DNA from: Dromiciops gliroides
Lineage: Eukaryota; Chordata; Mammalia; Microbiotheria; Microbiotheriidae
Length of the DNA: 64,000 bases
NCBI RefSeq assembly: GCF_019393635.1
Contig: NC_057861.1
Coordinates: 724,331,232 to 724,395,231 of the forward strand
Direction: 5' to 3'
Below are positions 36,416 to 45,075 of this stretch, piece by piece. The translations under genes and the position numbers were made by a program. Under the pieces are notes generated by a model, which worked only from the letters and a program-made list of their open reading frames with translations, was not told the DNA's origin and did no database searches. Position 1 is the stretch's first letter, and each line of letters starts with the position of its first letter.

Positions 36416-36452
36416 TGGCGGGCGGGGGGGTGGGGGTGGGGGGCGGCGGTAA
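36416..36452 (+). repeat. G-rich tract, quadruplex-capable
   Basis: GGCGGGCGGGGGGGTGGGGG continuing into TGGGGGGCGGCGG: more than four G-runs in about 35 bases on the + strand. Confidence 0.75.
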
Positions 36453-36479
36453 GCAGGCTTGGAAGCTTCCTGGAAATCA

Positions 36480-36590
36480 GGACCCAACCTATCTACAGTG
36501 TCTGCTATAAGCCAGGCAAGCACTGGGGATACAAGCAAAGGCAAAACACAGTCTCTGCCCCCAAGGAACTCAATCACTGAAGTTTTCTGA
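36480..36590 (+). repeat. Family T fragment
   Basis: CAAGCACTGGGGATACAAGC and CAGTCTCTGCCCCCAAGGAA. Confidence 0.6.
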
Positions 36591-36599
36591 CAGTAGCAA

Positions 36600-37070
36600 T
36601 CAACCTATCAATATTTCTTGAGCACTTACTATGTGCCAGCCAGAGTGCTAAATGCTGGGGATAGAGAAAGAAGCAAAAGACAGTCCCTGTCCTCAAGGAG
36701 CTTTCAATCTAATGGGGGAGACAACCAGAAAACTAATATACACAATGAAAACTTTTTGTTGTTGTTTGGTTGTTTCAGTCACATCTGACTCTCTATGACC
36801 CTATTTGAGGTTTTCTTGGCAGAAATACTAGAGTGGTTTGCCATTTTCTTCTCTAGTTCATTAACAGATGAGGAAATGGAGGCAAACGAGTTTAAGTGAC
36901 TTGACCAGGGTCACATAGCCAGTAAGTGTCTGGAGCAAGATTTGAACTCAGGGAGATGAGTCTTCCTGACTCCAGCCCCAGAACTCTATGCACCATGGTG
37001 CCACCTAGCTGTCCACACAATGTAAGTTGTATACATATAAATAAGAAACATTTAACAGAGGGAAGGCATT
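36600..37070 (+). repeat. Family T copy interrupted by a SINE-B
   Basis: TTCTTGAGCACTTACTATGT, ACAGTCCCTGTCCTCAAGGA, GCTTTCAATCTAATGGGGGA; resumes after the SINE with ACACAATGTAAGTTGTATAC. Confidence 0.65.
36756..37014 (-). mobile_element. SINE-B nested in Family T
   Basis: Antisense TTTCAGTCACATCTGACTCT to CCACCTAGCTGTCC. The flanking ACACAATG on both sides is a likely target duplication. Confidence 0.87.
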
Positions 37071-37107
37071 GGAATTAGAAACGGTTGGGACAGATTACTT
37101 GGAAAGG

Positions 37108-37210
37108 TAGCACAACAAAGTGGAGAATCTGGCCAACTCTGGGTTCAAGCCCTGCTTCTGACACATACTGGATGTGAGACCCTGGGTAAATCACTTAATG
37201 CTGTATAAAA
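37108..37210 (+). mobile_element. CORE-SINE fragment
   Basis: AACTCTGGGTTCAAGCCCTG, GTGAGACCCTGGGTAAATCA. Confidence 0.6.
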
Positions 37211-37888
37211 AAATCATCACCTAGCTTTCAGGACCTCTAGGCACTTCTCTAGGACCTGCTTTGGTAGGGTTTGCTCACCTAGGAATTCAGTATTTTAATG
37301 AAACTGGAGGTCCAGTCCCTATGCCTTTTATAAATGTATATGTTTCTAATACCAGAAAACTATTATAAAATTTTGTTTGCTATGACCCCTGATTATTTTG
37401 TATATACTAAGTCATGTGGCTCAAAGCTTGAGAACAACAGTTCTCAAGCAAATGGGGTTCAACTTTCCAAAATGAAGGGTAGTCAGTCAACAAACATCAC
37501 CAGTTGCTAGGCACTGTGAATTACTATTATTAAGTGTTTATTATGAGCTAGACACCATGCCTAAGATGCCCAAATATCTCCTCCTGGCCCTGGCTCCTAC
37601 TCTCTTGCCTTAAAGTACTAATTGCCTCAGGTTCCAACATTTGTAGGACTTTCATATTCCATTGAGCTGCACGTTGAAGGTCTCTGGTCTGCCTTATCCC
37701 CAAGAAATACTCCATGATCCAAAGTGATCTATCTATCATCCCTTTCCCTCAATTAAAATCTCTCAATCTTTCAGCAAAACAGATCTGTTAAGTGTTAGGA
37801 AGAGAATGATCTGGTTGAACTAATTTATATTAATATGTGCATGACTCCTTAACTCTTCTGAAGGTCTTAACATTTAAAAAAAGCCTGC

Positions 37889-38041
37889 GGACAGCTAGGT
37901 GGCACAGTGGATAGAGTACCGGCCATGGATTCAGGAGGACCTGAGCTCAAATCCGGACTCAGACACTTAACACTTACTAGCTGCTTGACTCTGGGCAAGT
38001 CACTTAACCCCAATTGCCTCACCAAAAAAAAAAAAAAAAAA
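37889..38041 (+). mobile_element. SINE-A with exact target duplication
   Basis: Flanked by AAAAAAAGCCTGC at 37876-37888 and just after the poly-A (to 38049). Confidence 0.92.
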
Positions 38042-38490
38042 AAGCCTGCCAGTTCAAGTGGATTTCTAACTGGTGGAATTTCAGGCAGTTTTAATAAGCA
38101 TAGCAAGAACATAAAGTAAAGAAGTAAAAGATATTTTGAGCTTGGAAGTCACCCCCAAGGTAGTGACCACTCCTACTGCCATCAGACCTCCCCCTTCCTC
38201 AATGGTCAGGCCCCCTTATTTTTTCCTTCTTTTTATAAATTATTATTTCCTTCACTACTACAGGTAGAATTTACTAAAAAAAAAATCACTATTTTTCCCC
38301 ATAGAAGGGAAATTGACAATCCTGGCTTAGGGGAACTGATGTGTTTTTAATTGTGTGGGTCATAGGGTCTAAGTGAGGTGTTTATACCTCAGGGCTTGCC
38401 TGCACACATTTACACACACACCACTAAGTAATGATTATTCATGGTAATAGAAGGGAGAGATGACGATCATATAATAGAATTCTCTGGAAG

Positions 38491-38665
38491 CCATGTAGTG
38501 TAGTGGAAAGAGAACTAGCTGGAGACTGAAGATAACTTGGGTTTAAATTCTCACTCTGATACTAGTTGCGTAATTGTAGCAAATTCCTTAGGCCTCCCTC
38601 TGCACTCAGTTTCCTCATATTTAAAATAAGAGGGTTACACTAGGTGGCCTTGGAGTTGTGTATGG
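38491..38665 (+). mobile_element. SINE-D
   Basis: GTAGTGTAGTGGAAAGAGAA, ACTTGGGTTTAAATTCTCAC, CAGTTTCCTCATATTTAAAA. Confidence 0.7.
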
Positions 38666-38849
38666 TGGGGTAGGGGGCAGGGGTTCAGGGATTTCTCTTT
38701 GGTTTTGGGACAATGACCTATATACCTAGGATTTAATGGGAAAAGAAGGGAGGGAGACCCCAAGTTACTAGAAATAATCTCCAAAGTTGGACCCAGCTCT
38801 AATTGAGCAGCAAGCTAGACTCACTGGAATACTCCTTGAAGAGAGAGTT

Positions 38850-38945
38850 TTTGTTAGGTTTTTGTCTTTGTAACCCCAGGCCCCTAGAACAATGCTTTTC
38901 ATAAAGTGCATGTTTTTACTTAATGCCTGTTGAAGCTAACATATA
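38850..38945 (+). mobile_element. L2-like LINE 3' end
   Basis: TTGTCTTTGTAACCCCAGGC, CCTAGAACAATGCTTTTCAT. Confidence 0.5.
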
Positions 38946-39234
38946 GACTTCTCTTTTCCATTTCAAAGATTATACAAATCAAGGTATTATTTGTTCAATG
39001 TTTAAAAATGTGGCTCCGTTTCTAGTAGGTCTTGCCACACCAGATCTAGTCCTTAACCCTGCCTGTAGTTTCTTTTGTAGGTACTGTTTTCTCTGGTGGC
39101 TCTGAACTCATCAGTTCAACAACATTCTTCCCCAGCTAGGTCACATCCCTGTGTTTGCTCTCTGCTGGCTCAGTTGGCTTACTGCTGCTGTCTTTTCATC
39201 ATTGAAGTGAAAATAAAGTCACTTTGTATTTACT

Positions 39235-39335
39235 TAGCTGTTTACATGTTCTATTCGCTAAGTAGAATGGAAGTTCCCTGAGGATGAGGACTTTGTTTTG
39301 TCTCTGGACTTCAGAACTTTGCACATAGTAGTCAT
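39235..39335 (+). mobile_element. L2-like LINE 3' end
   Basis: AATGGAAGTTCCCTGAGGAT, GAACTTTGCACATAGTAG. Confidence 0.5.
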
Positions 39336-39339
39336 GGGG

Positions 39340-39560
39340 AAAAACACTTCTTAAGTGCCTACTGTGTGACAGGCACTGTGCTATGCATAAATATCTCATT
39401 CCATGCTCACAACCCCTGGAAGGTAGGTGCTATCATTCTCCTCATTTTGCAGTTGAGGAAACTGAGGCAGACAGTGTTAAGTGACTCGTCTATACATTTG
39501 AATTTTGGTCTTCCTGACTCTAGGCTCAATGTCACAACTGCCATGCCACCAGCCTGTCTG
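39340..39560 (-). mobile_element. MIR-like CORE-SINE
   Basis: Antisense TTAAGTGCCTACTGTGTGAC, TCACAACCCCTGGAAGGTAG, GAGGAAACTGAGGCAGACAG, GTCTTCCTGACTCTAGGCTC. Confidence 0.75.
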
Positions 39561-39699
39561 TCATAGCTAAATGCTGAATTAAATGGAATATTTTATTATA
39601 ACCTCTTTATTCCTCAGTTCCTTTATCTGGAAAATTACTAGATGATAGCTAAAGCCAATTGCAGCTCTACAATTCCATGTTCCTATCATTTCATCCTGA

Positions 39700-39810
39700 A
39701 TCAATCAACAAGCATCTGTTGAATGCCCACTATATGCCAGGGACTGTGCAAAGCAAGGGGGCTACACAGACAAAACCTAAAGAAGTCTAACTTTCTACTT
39801 CAAGGAGTCT
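39700..39810 (+). repeat. Family T fragment
   Basis: AATGCCCACTATATGCCAGG, GACTGTGCAAAGC, ending near TTCAAGGAGTC. Confidence 0.6.
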
Positions 39811-39927
39811 CTGTCTTCCCACCTGCATGAATCCTGTTCAGATTTTTCTTGATAAGACCAACCCAAAGTAAGCCAATAATTTCACTACTTCAGCATGTCT
39901 AGTGACCTGGATTTCAAAATGGCATAT

Positions 39928-40025
39928 GCTCATAGGATAAGGGAATTGGAGCTGGAAGGTCTGTATGGGCATCTAACCCAAGCCCCTCATTTGACACTTG
40001 AGAAAACTCAGGGTAGGGATATGGC
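39928..40025 (-). mobile_element. SINE-D fragment
   Basis: Antisense CTCATAGGATAAGGGAATTG, GAGCTGGAAGGTCTGTATGG, CAAGCCCCTCATTTGACACT. Confidence 0.6.
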
Positions 40026-40110
40026 CAATGTTACCATTCTCAACACCACCATCTTTAGTACAACTCGGATATGTGCATTGGTGCCTAGAATGTGTTGAAG
40101 ATGTAGTTTT

Positions 40111-40252
40111 GTTTTGCGGGGCAATGGGAGCTAAGTGACTTGCCCAGGGTCACACAGCTAGTAAGTGTCAAGTGTTTGAGGTCAGATTTGAACTCGGGTC
40201 TACCTGAATCCAGGGGTGGTGCTTTATCCACTGCATCACCTAGCTGCTCCCA
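40111..40252 (-). mobile_element. SINE-A with exact target duplication
   Basis: Flanked by AAGATGTAGTTTT at 40098-40110 and 40253-40265. Confidence 0.93.
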
Positions 40253-40552
40253 AAGATGTAGTTTTTTAGGAAGAGACATCCAGTGCAGGAACCCATTTCT
40301 TCCTGTACAGAGAAGAGCATCACTCATTCTAATTGTAGATTTAAATGCAACTATTGCCTTGTCCACATTGATGAGCATTCTTGTGAAGTTGGCCGCAATG
40401 TGGGACTTGGTAGAAGCAATATGCTTCCTATTGCATTCCATTTATTTTAGAAAGCTAGAGAACATCAAGACTAAACCTTGAACATCACATACATACATGC
40501 ATGACAGAGCCCCAATTGCTCCATTTATCCAATCTCTGTTAATAGATCTAGG

Positions 40553-40838
40553 GACAGCTAGGTGGCCCAGCAGATAGAGCGCTGGCCCTGAAGTTGGGAG
40601 AACCAGAGTTCAAATTTGACCCCAGACACTTACTAGCTGTGTGACCCTGGGCAAGACACTTAACCCAATTGCCTTAAATTTGGAGCCATCCCCAGTGGTC
40701 CTGATGAACATCTTGCCATTGGAACTAGATGGCTCTGGAAGAGAGAGTGAGGCTGGTGACTTTGCACAGCTCTCCCTCACTTAAATCCAGTTCAGTACAA
40801 GTCATGAAATCACTCTGATTGGAGAACGGACAAACAAC
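40553..40838 (+). mobile_element. SINE-C, full length
   Basis: GGGACAGCTAGGTGGCCCAG head and CORE TGTGTGACCCTGGGCAAGAC joined to the body: AGATGGCTCTGGAAGAGAGA, GTGAGGCTGGTGACTTTGCA, end GGAGAACGGACAAACAACAA. Confidence 0.85.
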
Positions 40839-40908
40839 AAAATCAATAGCCCTACTGCAATCCTTCATCTGTCTGGATGTTCTGTCTCAACTCTTTCATG
40901 ACTTAATA

Positions 40909-41294
40909 CAGTTGCTCTCACACTCTGGTATGAGGACTCCTTTACACCCTTAAAAATCATTGAGGATCGGGCAGCTAGGTGGTGCAGTGGCTAGAACACC
41001 AGCCATGGAGTCAGGAAGACCTGAGTTTAAATCTGGCCTCAGACACTTGACACTTACTAGCTGTGTGACTTTGGGCAAGTCACTTGACCCTTATTCCCTC
41101 ACCAACCAACAAACAAAAAACCCAAGAAAACAAACCAAAAAATCATTGAGGATCCCTCCCCAAAAAAGTTTTGTTTATGTGGGCTACAGTCATTGATACC
41201 ATAGTGGAAATTAAAATGTCTTAGTATTATTACAAAAATAATTTTGACTTCATGAACCCCCAAGATTCCTGAGACCACACTTTGAGAACCACTG
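40909..41294 (+). mobile_element. hAT (Charlie-like) MITE interrupted by a SINE-A
   Basis: Left end CAGTTGCTCTCACACTCTGG, right end CCACACTTTGAGAACCACTG, good inverted copies of each other. Internal GGACTCCTTTACACCCTTAA and TTTTGTTTATGTGGGCTACA match hAT-Charlie-type miniature elements. Without the SINE it is about 200 bases. No intact 8-base duplication seen, consistent with age. Confidence 0.75.
40968..41137 (+). mobile_element. SINE-A nested in a hAT element, exact 16-base duplication
   Basis: Flanked by AAAAATCATTGAGGAT at 40952-40967 and 41138-41153, splitting the older hAT copy precisely. Confidence 0.95.
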
Positions 41295-41415
41295 CCTTTG
41301 AAGATCATTTTTATGAGTTTCTGTGCTGAAGAATTTCATCATTTAGTGGCCATTTTCTGGCAGAGAGGGAGATGAACCTCTCTCAAGTTAGCTAGGTCAA
41401 AAAAGCTGAGTGTCA

Positions 41416-41560
41416 GGGCAGCTAGATGGATAAAGCACTGGCCCTGGATTCAGGAGGACCTGGGTTCAAATCTGGCCTCAGACACTTGACACTAGCTGTG
41501 TAACCCTGGGCAAGTCACTTAACCCTCATTGCCCCACCAAGAAAAAAAATAAAAAACTGA
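41416..41560 (+). mobile_element. SINE-A
   Basis: GGGCAGCTAGATGGATAAAG head, missing part of the usual start; imperfect duplication AAAGCTGAGTGTCA / AAAACTGAGAGTCA. Confidence 0.88.
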
Positions 41561-42072
41561 GAGTCACCTTTAGGTTACAATGAGGCACTGGGCAAGAGTT
41601 TAGTGGCGAAATATATAAGAAGAACAAATGGGACAAAATGAGTATATTATCCCTTTTTCAGAAGGTCATTTAAACAACAAATAACTATTAGGATCAAGAC
41701 CACCATTTCTCCTTAAAAAGTCAGGGTGCTCTGCTTAAAGTAGAAAACCGGACATGTAAAGGAGGCAATTCCACAAGAGATGCTGTAATTTTGGTTTGCA
41801 ATCCACAGAAATGCAGTTTATGCACAACTCTGAACTTTCCATTTCAGAGTCTGGTCTGGAGTAGGGAATTGTAATCAAGAACTCTGTCTATCCTTTTCAT
41901 TCTTATGAACCCTCGTTTTATCTTACCTTTTCAGAGCTACACTTGAGGAAAGCACCAACTTTCTACACCCTATTAATCCTCCTTGTACTCTAAATCTCAT
42001 TAAAATAAGTGGGAGTGGTTTCATTTAGCTCTTGAATATTCATGTATATATCTGTACTCACACACTTATTAG

Positions 42073-42327
42073 GGGCAGGTAGGTGGGACAGGGCATAGAA
42101 TGCCAGGCTTGAAGTCAGGAAGACTCATCTTTCAGAATTCAAATATGGCCTCAGACACTTACAAGCTGTGTGACCTTGGGCAAGTCACTTAACCTGTTTG
42201 TCTCAGTTTCTTCATCTGTAAAATGAGCCGGAGGAGGAAACAGCAAACCACTTCAGGAACTTTGCCCAGAAAACCCCAAATGGGGTCATGAAAAGTTGGA
42301 CAGGACAGAAAAAATGACTGAACAACA
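42073..42327 (+). mobile_element. SINE-B
   Basis: GGGCAGGTAGGTGGGACAGG head, CORE TGTGTGACCTTGGGCAAGTC, tail CCCAGAAAACCCCAAATGGG, end AATGACTGAACAAC. Confidence 0.88.
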
Positions 42328-42489
42328 TTTATGTCTCAGAGCCAGGAATCCCCTACCCATATAAATCGTGGGGCCTGAAACAAAACAAAACAAAACAAAA
42401 TCCAACACTTGTTGAATTGGACTGTATTGACCCTAGGGCCGTGAGAGAGGTACTGAAAATTTCACAATTAAACTCTTATCATCCTATAT

Positions 42490-42815
42490 GAACGTTTATC
42501 AGGCACAGTTTTTCAGACTGTCTCCCATACTTGGAACACTCACTTTCCTCCTCTCTGCCTCCTGGTTTCCCAGGTTTCCTTCAAGTCCTAGCTAAATTCC
42601 TATTTTCTGCAGGAATCTTTTCTCCATCCCCCTTGACTATAATGCCTTCCTCTGGTTATCTCTGATTTACCCTTTATATATCTTCATATATATGTTTACC
42701 TATTGTCTCCTCCATTAGACTGTGAGCTCCTTGAGAGCAGAATTTTTGTTTATTTGCTTTGTTTTTGACATTCTTTGCATCCCTAGGGCTTAGCACAGAG
42801 CCTGACTGAATGACT
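42490..42815 (+). mobile_element. L2 LINE 3' UTR
   Basis: CCTTCAAGTCCTAGCTAAAT, AGACTGTGAGCTCCTTGAGA, TGCATCCCTAGGGCTTAGCA, CAGAGCCTGACTGAATGACT. The last clear transposon before the promoter. Confidence 0.8.
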
Positions 42816-43563
42816 GACAAGCTTCAAGTAAAATGGCTAACCCAGATCCATCCACTCATTCTCCAAAACTGTTCAGAGATGTTGTTACCCTGGGCTTTTA
42901 TACAACCAACAAACAACAGCCAAAAGTCAGAGGAAAAGACTACTTTCCACTCCTCTTTTTTTTTTCCCTTCGAAACTACCCTGGAAATAAAGAACATAAG
43001 CTTTGGCAAACTCTTCTTTCCAGATTCTTAGCATAAGGGCCAGACAGCCAAAAAGGGGGGAAAGCAGCCTTGAAACGTCTTCTAGGATGCACGGTATTAT
43101 TAACAAAAGAAGCAAAGGTTTCTGCATCTTGTTCAAGTCCCTTTCTCCTTCTCCCTAGCTTTCCCTCTGCAAGCTTTATTTTCATCCTTTCCAACTAGAC
43201 GTGGGGTGGGAGGGGAGAGAAGGAAAGTGCCCACTCCGCCTCTCCCTCCCCCGCCCACTCCTGTCCCAAGTTAACTGAACCTGAATCTCCATGCTTGCCC
43301 CTGCGCATGCCTAAGGACTCCACAGGCGATCGCCCTCCTCCCTCCGGGTCCCCGGTCCCCCTCCCCACCCTGACCCTCACCCCCCCCCGCCCCCTTCTGC
43401 GCGGGGGAGGAGAGGCGGGCTGCCTCTGGCGGAAAGCTGCGCGTTAACTCGCGCAAATGCGGTAGAGAAGTCGTCTCCAGCCTTTTCCAAGGAAGTCTCG
43501 AGCAATTAGCTCAGTCCGGGGAGAGCGAGCAGCGCAGCCAGCCTGTCTGGGACGCCTCTCCCG

Positions 43564-43665
43564 ATGACGAGCGGCGGCGGAGGAGCCGCTCCACTTTCGC
43601 CACCGCTCCCGGGAGTTGGGGATTTCTTAGAAACTTTTGGCGGCGGCGGAGGCGGCGGCGGCTGA
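43564..43665 (+). other. Upstream ORF in the presumed PDZRN3 5' leader (33 codons, polyglycine tail)
   Basis: ATG at 43564 opens a 33-codon frame ending at TGA 43663-43665, 101 bases before the main start and in a different frame. The peptide begins [15 protein letters not shown] and ends in eight glycines from a GGC/GGA tract. Start context is weak (CCGATGA). A second, minimal upstream ORF, ATG-CGG-TAG, lies at 43457-43465. Both matter only if transcription starts upstream of them. Seen directly as sequence; translation is inference. Confidence 0.45.
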
Positions 43666-43766
43666 GCGTTTGTGTGTGTGGTCTCCCTGGCCGGCCCCGC
43701 GCTCCCCTCTCCCAGGCTGGCCCCGGACTCCCTTCTCCCACCAAGCCGTGCCCGAGCCGCGAGACC

Positions 43767-44483
43767 ATGGGCTTCGAGCTGGATCGCTTCGACGGCGACG
43801 TGGACCCAGACTTCAAGTGCAATCTGTGCAACAAGGTCCTGGAAGACCCCCTGACCACCCCTTGCGGTCATGTGTTCTGCGCCGGCTGCGTCCTGCCCTG
43901 GGTGGTGCAGCAGGGCAGTTGCCCGGTCCAGTGCCAGCGGATCTCCACCAAGGAGCTCAACCACGTCCTGCCGCTCAAGAGCCTCATCCTCAAGCTGGAC
44001 ATCAAGTGTGACCACCATGCGCGCGGCTGCGAGCGGGTGGTGAAGCTGCAGCATCTGGGCGAGCACGTCGAGATGTGCGACTACTCGCCAGCGCGCTGCC
44101 GCCACCCGGGCTGCGGAGAGGTGCTCAACCTCAAGGACGTGGACAGCCACATGCGCGAGCGCTGCGAAGCGCGGCCCGCCGGCCTGTGCGAGCAGGGCTG
44201 CGGCTTGGTGCTGACCCACGGCGAGCTGCGGCCCGGGGCGCACTGCTGCTTCCAGGCGCTCAAGGCGCACAGCGGCGCGCTGCAGGCCAAGGTGGCTGGC
44301 CTGGAGAAGGAGCTCAAGAAGGAGGCGCTGCGGGCCGGCAAGCGCGAGAAGTCGCTCGTGGCGCAGCTGGCCGCCGTGCAGCTGGAGCTGCAGATGACAG
44401 CGCTGCGCTACCAGAAGAAGTTCACCGAGTACAGCGCCCGGCTCGACTCGCTCAGCCGCAGCGTCGCCTCCCCGGGCAGCAAG
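43767..44483 (+). CDS. PDZRN3: PDZRN3 coding exon 1 (RING, TRAF-type zinc fingers, coiled coil)
   Basis: First coding exon of PDZRN3 (LNX3), a cytoplasmic RING E3 ubiquitin ligase with two PDZ domains; in other vertebrates it is tied to MuSK turnover at the neuromuscular junction, muscle and bone differentiation and Wnt/planar polarity signalling. The 239 codons start [15 protein letters not shown], the known PDZRN3 N-terminus. Visible: a RING finger with C18, C21, C33, H35, C38, C41, C52, C56 (last pair spaced C-x3-C); two TRAF-type zinc fingers (C81/C88/H100/C104 and C111/C116/H128/C133) with a weaker Cys/His cluster at 141-161; a heptad-like coiled coil from about 165 to 230 containing [11 protein letters not shown]. 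The ATG sits in a strong Kozak context (GAGACCATGG). The frame stays open upstream, but only from a GTG, so no longer form is supported. The exon ends AAG|GTAGGA, phase 0. PDZRN4 is excluded because it diverges strongly across the zinc-finger region. Codon use is very GC-rich, as expected for CpG-island DNA. Confidence 0.97.
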
Positions 44484-44584
44484 GTAGGACGCGGGGAGGG
44501 GCGCCAGGGGCCGGATCCCCCCTCCCTGCCTCCCCACTCGCACGACGTTCCTCTCCTCGCTCGCCTGCCACTCGCCACAGCTCC

Positions 44585-45075
44585 TGTCCCATCTTCCCCC
44601 AGCTATCGCCCCCTCTCCTCCAGCTATCACCCTCCCCGCTCCGATATTGCCCCTTCTCTCCTTTCTATCAGCTACCGCCCCCCATCCCGCTATAGCCACC
44701 CTTTCCCGAACTACTCCTAGCTCTTTTCCCCTCTCCCAACTATCGCCCTCCTCCCTCTGGTATCTCCCCTTCTCCCCTTCCACCAGCTATCGCCCCCCAC
44801 CCCTTTCCCTAACTATGCCCTCTCTCCCTAGATCTTATCCCCTTTCCCAACTATCGTCCTGCTCCCTCTGCTATTGCCTCTTCTCCCCTTTACACCAGCT
44901 ACCGCCCCCCAACCCCGCTATAGCCACCCCTTTCCCTAACTACGCCCCCTCCCCACGAGTATCTATCTCCACTAGTTACTCCCTCCCTCCCCTCTAGTAT
45001 AACCCCCTTTCCGCCATCTACTGCCCCCTCTTTCCCAGTATGCCCCCTCCTGTCCACCAGCTATCGCTTGCTCTC
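44585..45075 (+). repeat. Pyrimidine-rich nested minisatellite at start of intron 1
   Basis: A C/T-rich tract repeats a core around CAGCTATCGCCCCC every 20-60 bases. A larger unit of 111-116 bases starts at 44653, 44769 and 44880, each copy opening CTTCTCyCCTTy..CCAGCTAyCGCCCCCC. Units have diverged. The tract holds several pyrimidine-run-plus-AG strings (for example CCCTCTCTCCCTAG ending near 44832) that look like cryptic splice acceptors. It lies wholly within the intron, though the exon 1 frame stays open into its first part. Confidence 0.75.

Noticed and set aside
43674..43766. N-terminal extension of PDZRN3 (31 codons upstream, in frame)
   Set aside because: The first codon is GTG, not ATG; the ATG at 43767 has a strong Kozak context and matches the known N-terminus.
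44484..44720. Read-through of the exon 1 frame past the splice donor
   Set aside because: The donor AAG|GTAGGA and in-frame continuation in exon 2 explain the gene; the extension is intronic minisatellite sequence.
43506..44783. 425-codon open frame on the minus strand across PDZRN3 exon 1
   Set aside because: It mirrors the GC-rich coding exon; its Ala/Leu/Arg/Glu-rich product is what a stop-poor antisense of CpG-island coding DNA gives, and no domain is recognisable.
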